NCBI GenBank assembly: GCA_016165875.1
Contig: JABBOT010000002.1
Coordinates: 21,466,265-21,530,264, forward strand
From: Acanthopleura granulata
Taxonomy: Eukaryota > Mollusca > Polyplacophora > Chitonida > Chitonidae
DNA: 64,000 nt
Direction: 5' to 3'
Shown: positions 1 through 13,700 of the stretch, one piece after another
How the letters are laid out: each line of letters opens with the position of its first letter
Position numbering within the stretch: the first letter of the stretch is position 1
Notes under the pieces: generated by a model
The model's database searches: none
Seen by the model: only the letters and a program-made list of their open reading frames with translations
What the model was told of the DNA's origin: nothing
Made by a program: the position numbers and the translations under genes

Positions 1-3000
1 AGGTACATGCATATCTCGTATGTCCTAATCACCGCATTTGCTCTCCTGCACTTCCTAGAAGTAGATTTTAATCACCGTATTTGGTCGCCTTCGTTTTCTG
101 GAGGCACATCGTATCTCGTAGGCTGTAATCTCTTGTGCGGGGCAAAGAGAACTGGCTTTAGTCACGAACAATGGTATAAGAGGTCTTCAGTTAATCTGTA
201 ATGATTATTGGTCAGGCTGGGAAAGACAACGATGATCAGTCGCCGGCGTGTATGAGCAACCAATCACTCTCAACCACACAGAACTCTATCAATCATAGCA
301 GGGTCTTGTTGCAAATGGGGTTTGGTCGTTTCATTCTGCATCACATCGCAGCAGTTTAATGCTTACCTAAGAAATAGTATTGACGATGTATTTAGATTTT
401 CAGCACTTCCCCAGTGTTCAAACAGCATCCGTATCAGTAGTTAGTCATAAGATAAACTGCTGCATAATCAGTGAAATGTAAGTCTATAAATATAGCAACT
501 GCCTCAGTCGACTAACAACACGTGGGTAAGCGTGTTAATGTCACGTATGAACAGATAACACTATTTTTTGTCACATCCGACCTAAAAGTGTGAAAAACTC
601 GTCGATCAAGTTGTGCGTATACTTCCCTCATAAGAAGTAAGCTTTCGAAATGAATGAAAATTCCTGAGAATGATGGTAAACAGCAGTCGGTGAGTCAGTC
701 GGTAAATTGAAATGAACGCGATGACAATTGTCTAATATGAACACGATGTCCCATAATTGTTTTATTTCGGTGTAATCATGAAATAGTGTCTCGTTTTAAG
801 ACTAACAGTGTCGATAACCCATTACGTAATTTGCCGAAGCATCGTGCCTTGGACATCCTTCAGACAGCGCCTGATAAGGTAATATAGAAAGGTTATAACA
901 TGTAGACTAAAACCAGATCAGCGACGGCAGTGTGATTTTTTCTAATGGTCCATACAAGTACTTAAACAATGGCAAGTCTGATGCCCTGTAGCACCATGAC
1001 TTAAACAGGATTAGGTAATAATAAGAGTAATTTTCCTGTGTACAAGCTATGGCTTCAAGATTTAAGGGCTCATTCACAGCGGCCTATCATTCTTCAAGCT
1101 CAAAACACCATTCCAATTTCACAGCTGCGTGACATCTACAAGCAAAAGTAACACGTGTTCCCAATGAAATATGTAGCCAGGTCGCATGTGACACAAGGAC
1201 GCCTTTTATATAAGTGGTAATCATATTGATCTGTTTTTTTTTCTTCATAGCTTTCTTATACGTCCACTTGTGTGATGCCAACAATACAACTTTTCAATAT
1301 CTAGCTACAATAGCTTCTAAGATGTATTGCCGTATCTAAGCTTTAATTACAGCAGGCGAGAGGTCATTCTTTTGGATAGTAACCAATCTGTATTGAGGTA
1401 ACAAACACATATTTATCTACCTTCGCAGTTATAACATAGGTACTTGGTTTGTCAATGAGTAATGATCTAATCGCCGCCATAGTCACACAGCAAGCCCTTA
1501 TATATCCAGCTGTCAGCAATGTTCAGACCTATATTATATAAGGTCTTCGAGAACACTGACTACCTGTAACTCGATTCGAAACTGACAACCACCATTTCCG
1601 TTAGAAAGCGGATGCAGTATTTGTTAACTATGAACTTCAAGGTAATTGCACTGCAAAGGCACTAGGAATGCTCGTGTATAATATAGAAGCGTTTTACCTG
1701 AAGATCTTACACACCTGGATCCCTTTTGTTTTTGTTTTGGTGATAAATTTTTGATTTTCCCCATATGTTAAGAAAATAATTCCTGTATTAGTATTTGTAT
1801 CTCGATAAGTAATCGTGTTACATATTTTCTGTTATAACTGTAAAAAGATTAACAGAAAGGTTGGGTATCATTTTAACTGAATGACTGAATGCTAATTTCA
1901 AGAAAAAAAATTTACATGAAGTTATCAAATAAAATAATTTAATTTAACATTTGTGCAATCCTAAGGTAATGTCCTATCATGAAAAAGTAGGTATGCATTT
2001 GAAATTAACGAATAACCTTTTACCTAATTAAACTCCCTTTAAAGAATTTTCTCAAATTTCAGCTATGTAACCTATGCAAACTTCCTGTCTCCCACCATTC
2101 TGCAATTACACCATCTGCTAGGAAAAAAATTATGAAAAGTTCTGAAACAATCTGTTCTGTTTTATTCCCCGAATGTGTTACACCTCCTCCTGCAGGATTG
2201 TTCATCTTCTGTCTGACAGAAGTTGTCGCCCTTTCAGCCAAATTTCACCGGTTTCATGCTATCTATCACTATTAAATTTGTATGCTTTGACAATTTCTTC
2301 CTTATTAAAATAAATGTGACAATGGGTGCATGTCACAGTTTTCACTTATCCCTGACGCCATAATATCAATTCTAACGCTTCCAATCAAGCCTTAGCTAAA
2401 ATGATATAGGTGGGGTTTTAATATAAAAGGCTACAGCAAAAGAGTAAAACGAGAGCAGCGACGACAGTATGATAGTTGGCAAATAATTACACGTTAACGG
2501 TGAAATGTGCTCTCCAGTCAATTTACCTCAGTCAGGGTTTTATTCTAACTGTTCATGTAAGTGTTTAAGACGTAACAACTTACACCCCCTTAACACGATG
2601 GTTTTTAAGCAGAATTAGATGAGAAAAATACGGTGATGTTAAATGCAATATACTAGACATCACTAGTCTAGAATTGCTCAAAGTGCTGTGTTGTCAACAC
2701 ATCTAACATATGTACACAATATAACATGACTAAGACTAATCATCCAGATTAAAGTTTTTGTGCACTGTTTTCTTGTTGCCATGTAACATTCCTTCTTTTA
2801 TTAAAGCAGTTACCGTCATAAATGACATTACAGCCATTTTCATGCATATGTAGGTAGAATAGTAGCGGGAGGTACCGGACGAAAGCGGCCACATGGCTGT
2901 ACTTAATCGATTACGCATGACTAAGTTTACAAACATGAACGCCCACAGGAACGACGGCAGTCGGGTAGCCAACATTTAATTAGGGATAATCGCTGAATTT

Positions 3001-4512
3001 AGCAATTGACATGTTAAGCCCAGTCGAGGTTGTCTTCTGTGGTCTTAGTTGATGGAGACAATTCATGTGAGAAACAAGGAAATAACGGCTCGACGATATA
3101 TGTGAAGTATTAAAAATTTATTATTTGGAAGTGTGTAAAGAATGAATAAAAACGACCATAACTTAAGTCAAAGTGTGTAAAGGGGTGAATAATGTCTCCG
3201 GTACTTCAGTAAAGGTCATCGATCTTCTTCACCGACAGAAACGAATCACCAGCTACAAGGATTAGATGCCGATGAAAATGTGCTGCTGGCGTGTTGTTAC
3301 TGCCTGTGTGGGAAGACAGATAAAACCATTGAATTGCTTTCGTGATAATCTCTTGTATATTGAAGCAAAATCGTCAGATATAATCCGAGATAAATTTAGT
3401 CTAGGAAAGCTCGTTGCCTTGGCAACGTTAGAGTCCGTCCGGTTTTAATTATCTATCAATGGCCAGGAAAGCATTTATAATACATGACTGTCGATTTCGC
3501 TAGGTTACGTGAACAAACATTGAAACACATATGGATGGGAGGGCACGCATGAAGAAACTATATTTGAAGCGAAAGCTCCATCACTCGTGACAGTGTTCGA
3601 TACGTACGCCCAGGTCAAGTTTGCCTGGTTTCCCACTGGGGAGTTCTGTTTATCTATCACTTACACTTTTCCCTACCATGCTAGGGAATAAATGGGAAAA
3701 CTATTCTGTTTAAGGCCACGAGTGTGTCGTCTTGATCCATGAGGATAAAACTCCAAGTAAAATGACTAATCCGTGCTCTAGTAAGATAACAAGATATTCA
3801 GAATTCGATAGTTCTACACAACAATTTTTGTCAGTGTTCAAGACAAACAAGAATTAGGAAAAATAGTGAAATACTAATGTATCTCATTATTTTTTCTACA
3901 ACTTTACCATATTTCAGAAAAAAAATGGTGTACCGAAGTCTGACACATTTCACGATCATGTGTATTCGTGCTGAAGAAACATTGTGCTGGGAGAATCAAA
4001 ATTCCTAGATCTGGCCTTTCCAGGGATCGATGTTGGTAGAATGTCATGTCCAATCCAAAATGGAATTTCGGATTTCAACCGAGAGAACCTAGACGTCTAA
4101 AGCGACATTCGTGCATAGAACATCGATGAAACGCGTCTTTTTCCCATTTATGAGCAACTGGCTCATGTGACGTCACTGTGACAATCGCCCAGGAATTAAT
4201 TCGTTTTTGTGGATCTTTTGCTCCTGAGAATGCCTTTTTTACTGTCTTCGTTGTAGTAAACCGCGGATGTCAAAGGTATCTAGTTCACAACATCGTTCAA
4301 ACATAGAAAACTTTCCTCGAATTGGTAAATCTCATTCAGTTTCATGCAATTGGCAACTCTTGACGCACTCGGCAACTTTCATGCATTCCGATGATCTTCC
4401 TCTGGATGTAAGCGTTTCATCCAGTCGGCATCTTGCAATTCAGTTGCCATCTTTTTATCCGATTTATGCTTATCAGAACAACTGTTTTTCATTCAGTAAA
4501 CGGTAAATTCCT
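1..4512. other. 3' flank / intergenic, no gene seen
   Basis: No exon-like frame or recognisable element is supported here. It lies downstream of the minus-strand tetraspan gene, so its right part probably contains that gene's 3' UTR. There is no canonical poly(A) signal close to the stop; the nearest on the minus strand are ATTAAA at about 3444-3449 and AATAAA at about 3117-3122, which would imply a 3' UTR of over 1 kb. A short phrase near 900-1000 (cagcgacggcagtgtgat) resembles one near 2455-2475 (cagcgacgacagtatgat), which may be an old dispersed repeat. Confidence 0.5.
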
Positions 4513-4778
4513 TCATTCACCACAAAACTGTTTATAGCGAATTATATCCCGTGACATATCCTTCCTCAAAATGGACAGAAGCAGAAACCATGCCGCTGAT
4601 GAAATCAAACACAGAACAGCCGTAAACCACGTGACTGTCATTGACCAACCGTTCGAAATGGTTTTTGCCGTTAACACAGACTGGATATCGCCATCAAACG
4701 TGTCCGCGGTGACCAAGGATCCGAGCAGCTGATTGGTTCGGATCACCATTAAACTGGAAGTGAAAATGGTGTAGAAAC
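4513..4778 (-). CDS. Exon 4 of the CACNG-like gene: rest of helix 3, second loop, helix 4, C-tail, stop
   Basis: Acceptor attatttttttag opens 266 nt that end in TGA at 4515-4513. It encodes residues 186-273: the end of helix 3, second extracellular loop (about 199-230), NGWS, helix 4 (VTWFTAVLCLISSAAWFLLL) and a 17-residue cytosolic tail rich in basic residues. There is no polybasic or PDZ-binding tail of the stargazin kind. Confidence 0.8.
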
Positions 4779-7700
4779 CTAAAAAAATAATGAAAAGCAT
4801 AAAATAAAAACATTCTTTTCGTTTTAAATACTTTAGGGAAAGAAAAAGGCAACAGCTTCAAAATACACACTAAACAAGCAGGTCAGCACTCAATAAAAGC
4901 CATGTGCGTTGAATTCACATTTTTTAAGCGGTAAATAATTATGTATAATTCACATGTTCGTTGGAATACTTCATGTGGTCCTCATGTGGGTGATTTTTCG
5001 CATCAGGATAACTAACACAAAGCGTAGAAAGGAAAGTGTTGTTTTCAATTGTTTGAATATATCTAAGAACAGGCCTGGTTTGCTGGTAGAATTGATACCG
5101 GTCTATCTGTTTACTCTGGAGCCATTAATAGATTTGTTTTGCAAATAATACTCAACAGTATGTTGACAAAAGCTGTATTTGGGCAAATATGATTCAGTTA
5201 TGTAGAAGACCATTAAGACCTTGCTCAGTATTTCAAACAAATGCGTTTACTGTCGTACTGCTAACGAATCAATGTGGACATATTCACTTTATTGAGGTTT
5301 AAAGGTCATTTCTCTTTATCTTGATTATTTCAATGAAAGACTGTAAGAACTGGTTAACGTGACAAAATCTTCTTTCCTAATTATTTTTGATTCTTCCAAA
5401 ACAGCAGCAGAAATGCAGCTGTTTTGACAAGGACAACAGCAGCAGAAATGCAGCTGTTTTGACAAGGACAACAGCAGCAGAAATGCAACTGTTTTGACAA
5501 GGACAACGGCCCAGGGTCTCTCTAAAGGATTATAAACATTCAACAAAATAAAATAAACATTTCAGAAATCTTAACTAAATCAGCACACGTCTGAACACTC
5601 TGATTTACGCGCGATGACCTTGTAGCTGTAGTTTGATTGAAGTTAGCAGAAGATCAAGCCGCCGGAAATCAAACGCTCCGAAAGATGTCTTTGATTTCAT
5701 GGGGTGTTTATTAACAGGTACATCAGTTCATTTCCATATTTGCTTTGAATGGATGATGAATCGTTCAGAATCTGACGCTGGAAAATTGTTCGTTTGGAAT
5801 ATTTGTTAACTCAGGGTTATAAGGCTCATAATAATCCATACGAATCGATCATGCTTGAGAAATATCTGATACCTTAAGAGCATGTGTGTTAAGCAATAAT
5901 ACCTTTGGCAGGAAATGTAGGTGACGTCCTTCGTTTAGAGCAGCGTAAATAAGTGCTCAGATTACAGAGTTCAACACAGCGATGTAAATATCTGGATTTA
6001 CATACTTCAACATTCTGAATTGATAGTAAAAAACAAGATAATTGTCTATAGGCCTACTCTTCAGGACCTGCTTGTCTAATGATGGATACAGGTGAGTCTT
6101 TATTAAAGACTCTGCCAATCATATTCAGGTCACATTTAGTTACACACTACTTTTATCTACAGCATCAGTAGACCTAACCCTAGGCCTAACCAACAGACAT
6201 GTAAGATTATCTTACATCATACCTGTCTGCTGATTAAAAGCCAAAACCAACAGGAACAAACGACAATTCCATGTTGATAACTGGCCTAAGGTGTGCTTCA
6301 CGAAGAGCTCGCAACGTTGCGTGCACCCTCGGATCATTGTGGCCTACTGCGTGCGGAGATGGTCGCTATGGTACATGTAGTTACACGCACTTGCGTCTAA
6401 TGCTACGACTGCTTTCTGAAACCGACATTAATCTATTGTAGATGTAATAAGGCTTGGTAGTTTTATTTGCATTTTGCTGAACATAATGTCCAGGACGCCT
6501 CTCGCCACGATATGGCTGAGATATTGCCGATGTGGCGTTAAGCCATAATCATTCATTCAAAGTAATCAGGTGAATAGTCCACACGAAACGACACCGAATA
6601 AAAAGGAAGAAAAAGATAAAAGAAATATCTTATAAACAAATTCTCGATGTCATGCAATATGCCACTCACGGACTCGAATGTCTGTATTGCAGAAATTATA
6701 GACATCATGAACTGAGGAAGGTAATCAAGCCTTTACCAACACAGGATTATGCCCTGTACAGCCATGTGTCACACACTGACTGACAATGTGTGAGTAATGT
6801 AATGATAAATTAATGTTAACAAATACATTCACTCTACCATGAGATGGATATTTTTATGCCATGTTTGTACCACAGCTACCCTTAGTTTGTACCACAGTTG
6901 TCGCCGGTAAAATACCGTTCATTACATCGGTTGTAAATTAATGAAATCACAAATTTTTGGCAGAAAATAAAACCAGATAAAAAAATAAATGTTGTCAGGG
7001 AAAGCAATTCCGGGGATCGGTCTCATACGCACTGCATGCACAAACAATAACACTAACTGCAAAATAAAAAACATGGAGATAAAACATGACAAGAGTGAAA
7101 GAGAATTAATGGGATTTGAACACTGGACTGTCAGAAATCATACGCAATAGGTCTAGTTCTAGAGACCAACATAGAGAAATTTCCCCTTTCATCTCCAGAT
7201 TACAGCCGATAACGAAACGGAGGAAGCTCTACTGTCGACAGGAGGATTTTGCACTATACCATTGATTTAACCCAGGATATAATTTCATGTTGTGTTACAT
7301 GAAGCTTCCATTTCAAATAAATGGGAGTTGTTTCCGCAGATTTTTGGCAATACGTTGATTTCCCGTAGACTAAATCTATGCACATTTTTGCACTCCTTAT
7401 GTTAATTTACATTTACAATGACACCCTTCTGAACAAACTTGGGCAATTTAGAGAAAACCATGCCACGTGACATATTCAGTCAATAATCTAGTGGCACAAA
7501 GATCATCCAATCAAATTGCATGCATAGGCTGGAATAAAAGTAACAAAAGCAGAAAAATGAAGAAAAAAAGCATAAAAAATGAAAAGGAATCAACTGGATT
7601 TGAATCCAAGACTGCCAGGAGTCATATACCATAGGTGTAGTAACGGAGATCAGCATACAGAAAATTTCCCTTTCCCTTTCTTCAGCTCACAGCCGATAAC

Positions 7701-10700
7701 GAAAGACAAACAAGCAGAAGAAAGAATGTTCTGCCAGCAACCATATAAAAGTACTAGAGATCCAGCATAGACAAAATTCACCTTTGATCTTCAGCTCACG
7801 GCTAATAACAAAACACAGAAAGTACACAATGTTGGAAGGTTTGCCCTGACAGCCGCTCAAGTACACAAGTTTGAATGGCTTTCGACAGACTGCTCGATAC
7901 AGAAGATATGGAGACGGCGCTTTCTCGTTGTACAATTGCCTTGAACCAGGATGGGACTTCATTTGTCTTGCACAAACCTCCCATGTTAAGTAAATGGGAC
8001 ATATTTGCACAGTTTTCTGGCATTAACTTGAAAACTATTTCCGGTAGAAAAAGATTAAAATAGGTTTTGTACTTATTCCAAGATGGCCGCCAAATCACGT
8101 GGTCTGTTATACCAGACTTTCAATATGCATCAGTTCACACCTGATCACATATTATCGCCAAGTAAACAGAACAATAATAAGAAGAATAATAATAAAAATC
8201 ATGACAATGTCAAAACCTTATCGCTCAAATGAACATAAAGGCTCAATTTGCTTGCATATCTTACCTCCAGCCAATAAACACATGCCCGTGACCATGGAAC
8301 AAACACACTGGTGCAGAAGAACCGAGATAAAGCCGGTGATGAGGCCTAAACCCACAACCAACAAGGCAACAATGGCGCAGGTCTCCGCCGAGCGGGTCAG
8401 CTGCATCACTGAGAACAAAGAAACAAGAACGGGTTAATCATACTGACAGAAAGGTGCATGCCGGTTCAAGCTATAAATTTCATTTTATTGACGTTTTACT
8501 ACTTTAACTACTTTAGTCTTTAAGAGTAATTAGCAAACTTTTTTTCTTTGACCTTAAATACTAAAGTTTCGTTGCTGAATGGCCGTCTTGTCCAGGTACT
8601 TCAACCCCTATTTTTCATCTATGCGCGAAGAAGACCTGACGGCAGTTGATTCCTGTGCAAAAGGGCACAGTTTTTCTTATTCAAAGACGACCTGGCTACA
8701 ACTGTTTGTACAGCGAGGTGGTGCAGAAGATCTGGATACATTTGACTATGGAGAGAGACGTTGCAAGTGGTTGTTAGTCAAAGATCTGGCTACAGCTTAC
8801 TGTTGAGCAAAGCGGTTCAGTGTATGTAAAGAACACCTGGCTAGAGAAGAGCCATAAGAAACCCGACCTTGTCTTATAGAATAGGCCAGATTTGTTTCAA
8901 TTACAAGATACAGTCAGTGTAAGTGATACAAAATATCGCTACAGGAAAAAATCCTTCTGATACCGGTAGATTATGAGACTAGTGATCGCGCACATCACCG
9001 GTAATTAAGCACTTAAACAAAATTAATTAACTCAAGTAAATTTGGTACTAACGGTTAAATGGCTTTAGATCACAGATGTTCTGCTTAAACATGACAATGA
9101 AGTCATATTTTTCACAAGAAGATATGAAAGACAACAGAAAGAAATCGTTAATCCTATAAACTCGACGTCACGTGTCAATCATTTCATAACTTGAAGATCT
9201 CGTACTGAGAATCATTCTCACTTCCGGCTGTAAAAGGTGAGCCATCTCTGCTCCCACAGGCGTACAATCATACGGCATCCATGACGTCGTTGCTAATAAA
9301 TTGTTCCTCTGCTAATGTCGGCAGCTCTATGACATTAATTATGCATTGGCACTGATTTATTTTCGCGACGTTTGGCAAATAGGGTATAGTTTCTTTTAAA
9401 TGTTGAATGTAACACTGAAAAAGCTGTTTACTCGGTAGCATCAAAATAACCCCCTTCCTTCAAAGAGGTAATTTCCTGTCCAGTTTTGTTGATTTTTCAG
9501 CAAGTTTGTGACAGGACATGTTACGTTTGGATTTAATGGCGACTCTGAATTCAGCAGACTGAATTATAGATGTGGTAACGGAATGAGCAATGGCGTCGAG
9601 CCGCAGGTGGAATTGAAAGGTAATTGATGAAGCTGATAGGCCTGGGGCGAAAGTTCTACCCACAACCGAGCCAACAGCGATTATTACTTAGCTCGTACTA
9701 CTGCGACCCTGTGTATGTTTGGGTTTTATGTTTACAAAATCAGTGTCATGTTAAATCACTTTGGTTTGCTGGTTAATTGTCCAGCAGATCATTGTCCATT
9801 CGCTATTTGTCACGGTAAGGATACCACTATCGGAGAGCAAGAGTGATAAACAAATGGCTTGTTTAACTCTCAGACAGCAACAGGCCTTACACAAGATCAA
9901 ACAAAAAATCACGAAGACCCTTGAATAAGTTCAATACATATACTTAAACAACATATAGTTTCTTACTTATTTATTTATTTGATTGGTATTTTACGCCGTT
10001 CTCAAGAATATTTCACTTATACGGCGGCGGTCAGCATTTTGATGGGAGGAAACCGGACAGAGCCTGGTGGAAACCCACGACCATCCGCAGGTTGCTTGCA
10101 GGCCTTTCCATGTACGGCCGGAGAGGGAGCCAGCATGAGTTGGACTTGAACTCACAGCGACCGCATTGGTGGGAGGCTATGAGGTCATTGCGCTACGAAG
10201 CATGACAGTTCTGTGGTGACGAACTACACTGGGCGGTATGTCGATGATGGTCTTAATATCCAGTTCCCTGGCCAGGTGCAACTTTCCAGGGTGGACGGGT
10301 TCACAACAGCGTCCGTTCTGCTGAGATGGCGATGTATGTTTTAGACCTCAGAAATATACACCAAGTCACTTTCAGGGTAGACTGGGATGAAATGTACGTA
10401 ATCGCACAAAGAGACAATGAGCAATACAAGCTCCAAAATAACGTCTCAGAAAAGTAGCAAGTGTTTTTGAAAAATACCGAAAGTAGCTGCATGGTGTGTC
10501 TGTAATTTAAAGTTCATTGGACAGTGAATTTTTTGAACATCTCCTTTGACTTGGACTCGCCACAAAGAGCTATTAAATCCTCAGAAAAGTTTACATTTTT
10601 GCACTTATTCTTTCCTCTTTATTGGTATCATAATTACACAAAGTTTAAAGCTTATTGAAACCTAACAAATGCAACTCAAAAAATGTCCTTGTTATTCATA

Positions 10701-13700
10701 ATGCGTTTCTCGGTTTCTGAAATTGGCAATCATCACCGAGGTGTTATCATGCCCATCTTACCATTTCTTGAATCCGATTACATCGTTATACACAGCAACG
10801 CTTTTTGTGAGCTGCAATGGCCAATTTCATTTGTTTTAGCGGCATATCGAATTCTGTTATGTAACATCTCGGGAACAGTTCGCTATCAGATATACGTATT
10901 TTAACTCAGTGCCACACTGATTAAACTTACATGGATAGAAGTGACAAACTAATTTCGATGGTAGGTGTCTAAAAGCTCCGCTCTAGCGGAAACTGCCGGC
11001 CTCAATTAGATTTGATTTCCTTCCTCAGCGGCAGGGGAAATCAAAAGGTTAAGCGTCAAGTGATGATAGGGGAAATGGCGTGGGTACATTGAATGAAATT
11101 ACAGGTGCCTTGGATGTGAAGTAGAGAAGAAGCTTTCTCATTAGTCCCTTTATTTGCACACTGATCTTATAATGTCCAAATGACCGTGTTAAAAATTGCC
11201 AAGAATTCCCCCTATCGAAACGGACCACATGCCATGTTTGAACATCTCTGCCTTTCAAGTATTATCTATTTTTGCTTAGGGCGACGTTGGTAGGGGATGT
11301 GTAAATGCTACTTCTGAAGCCTTTACATGCATTGTCACAGGGAAAACCCCCAGAGGTCGGATTTCATCTGTTACGCGTAACCATTTCACAACAACCATGC
11401 TGTCGTCGCTGCTCTAAAATTTACTCTTCATGCCGTAGAGTTACGTATCATTAACCATATGACCATATGAGTTTTGATTGACGTTGTTGAAAGGCTTCAA
11501 GGCTGGAAACGCTTCTCTCCACGAAGAAACAACAGATTAAAAACAAGGATATCATCAACATATGGCCCAAAATATTGTCCCATCCATTGCACTTTTTCCT
11601 TATTAGAAAAAAACTTCTCTCATCGAAGAAACGATAGATTGAAAACAAGGATATCTACAACATATGTCCCCAAATCTTGTCCTATCCATTATACTTATTC
11701 CTTAATAGAAAAAAGCTTCTCTCCACGAAGAAACAACAGATTAAAAACAAAGATATCTCCAACGTATGTCCCAAACTCTTGCCCTATCCACTACAGTTAT
11801 TCCTTATTAGACACACCGCAATAACTTCATTGAACTACTCGTAGATTAGTAGCCCCTTAAGAGGGAACGGAAATGGCCTTTAAAGATTTACTTTTACTGT
11901 TTACAAATGTACACTTGGCATTATTTGCGCATGTTTTTTCCACAAAACTGGCGTTTTGTCATATAAACAAATAAACAAACACTAGACTGTTTAGTGATGT
12001 AAGCCGTTCGGCGTAGCTGGCCATATGCTTTCACAGCATATATTCGAATCAAGTTTCATTTGACTCCACCGTTTCAACATTACCTGTTTAGCAGGATCGG
12101 TAATTTATTCAAGGCTCTATCCAGTTTCTTCAAATCTCTAACTTGACCATTTCCCATTACCTCAGTCAATACACAAATCTTCGATGTAAACTACAAATGA
12201 CGTATAGCTATAATTTTTGGATAGTTTAAAATCTGCCTGAAACAAGCTAGCCACCTTATTGTTTTCATGAAATTGGTCAAAGCATAACATATTTTCAAAA
12301 TATTGACAATGTAGCAATGTAGTTTTCATTATTCTTTAACAGCGCAGATCGATTAGATTACAATCTGCATACTCGAGACATGGTGGGATGAGAGGAATTC
12401 TTCCCTGGGCTTAGCCTAGGTGTTATTCATTACTTCTTTCCCCGACATAATTTGGCCCGTGGGTGATCGGGAGAGTAAGATAGAGTGGAAGACTTCGAAT
12501 AAGCAGCCATACCTATTCAATCAGCAGATGTATTCAAGTAGAGATGAATGATGTCTTCCGATTCTTGACATGTTACAAGGCCATATACCAGGGGTCTTAG
12601 GTCATCATGACATTGCATGGAAGGTAGCGTATTACAAAGACGAAATGTGAACGTTTTAAAACCTGAAGGCTACCTCTAGAGGTTTTGGAAACTGAACTGC
12701 GTCTAAACATCTACATAATCTTTAATTTCGTTTGGAATTATTCAATTGTGACAAACGTCGCAAACCTTGTGTCGATGGTCAATTCAACCACCATCTCATA
12801 CATTTTACCTGCTTAGTTGTGTTCATGTGATTATTATCTCGATTTTATGTGGTTGAAATTTACCTGCGATTGTATGTAAGGAATTTCAGTGTATAATATA
12901 ACAAAATAAGTGTTTAATTAATTATTGGGAATAAACACATTTCTATTACACTGATATGTAATAAACGCATCTTGTTCCCGTTCCACAAAGCTCTACAAAG
13001 TAACTACCATGGTGACGTAATGCCTACATCACTGGTCGCTATGGAAGTTATCCACATGTAACGTTACCATTGCTTTGTGAAATGGGATCCTGGTGGTGTT
13101 TATTCTTAAACACTATGAAAGATGAATTAAAGAGATGTGTTGATTATAGTAAAAACGTCGCATGTTTACATGGTAAATAAACTAGCGGAGATTTTCAACA
13201 AACACTAGTAGTTGAACAAGATGTCTTATAAAATATCAAAATATGTCATATATATAAAATTGATACATGTTTCCTATAAAAAAACACATCTGTTTAATTA
13301 CGAAACATTGCATTTAATTAATAAACACCAGAACGCTTTCATTTTAAGTATGCAAGTTTCTTTGGTTGGGAAAATACGCGTTAGATTAACAAATTAATTC
13401 GTTTGACATATCAGAAGCTGTAGAGAATAAAGTATTGCTGTTAATGTTCCTACATTGTAGACGAGTATTACACTTCAAGTTGAAGCGTCCCAGGCACAGT
13501 GACGTGTAATTAGTAAATTTCAATACAGGTCGATTTTTACAAATATGGAAATTATCTAAAAGAGAAGACATTTTGTCTTCAATGCTTATTAGCACTTGTG
13601 TCAGTGACATTCAGTGTCATAAAGTGCAGCATTTCTTTGCCGAATATAATTTCTAGAGGTATGCTATTCTGAGCTTTTAAATCGTACATCCTCGATGAAA

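Larger units (their letters stand above)
4779..8264 (-). other. Intron 3 of the CACNG-like gene (3.5 kb)
   Basis: GTAAGA...TTTTTTTAG intron. It holds a 35-bp tandem repeat (5.4 kb), a possible foldback element (6.3 kb), a gastropod-type short repeat (6.5 kb) and a threefold dispersed repeat (7.08-8.06 kb). No nested gene is seen. Confidence 0.7.

Noticed and set aside
11451..11824. Gene with 34-residue repeats
   Set aside because: No ATG start, sits in an intron, and is better explained as a three-copy minisatellite; kept as a finding only.
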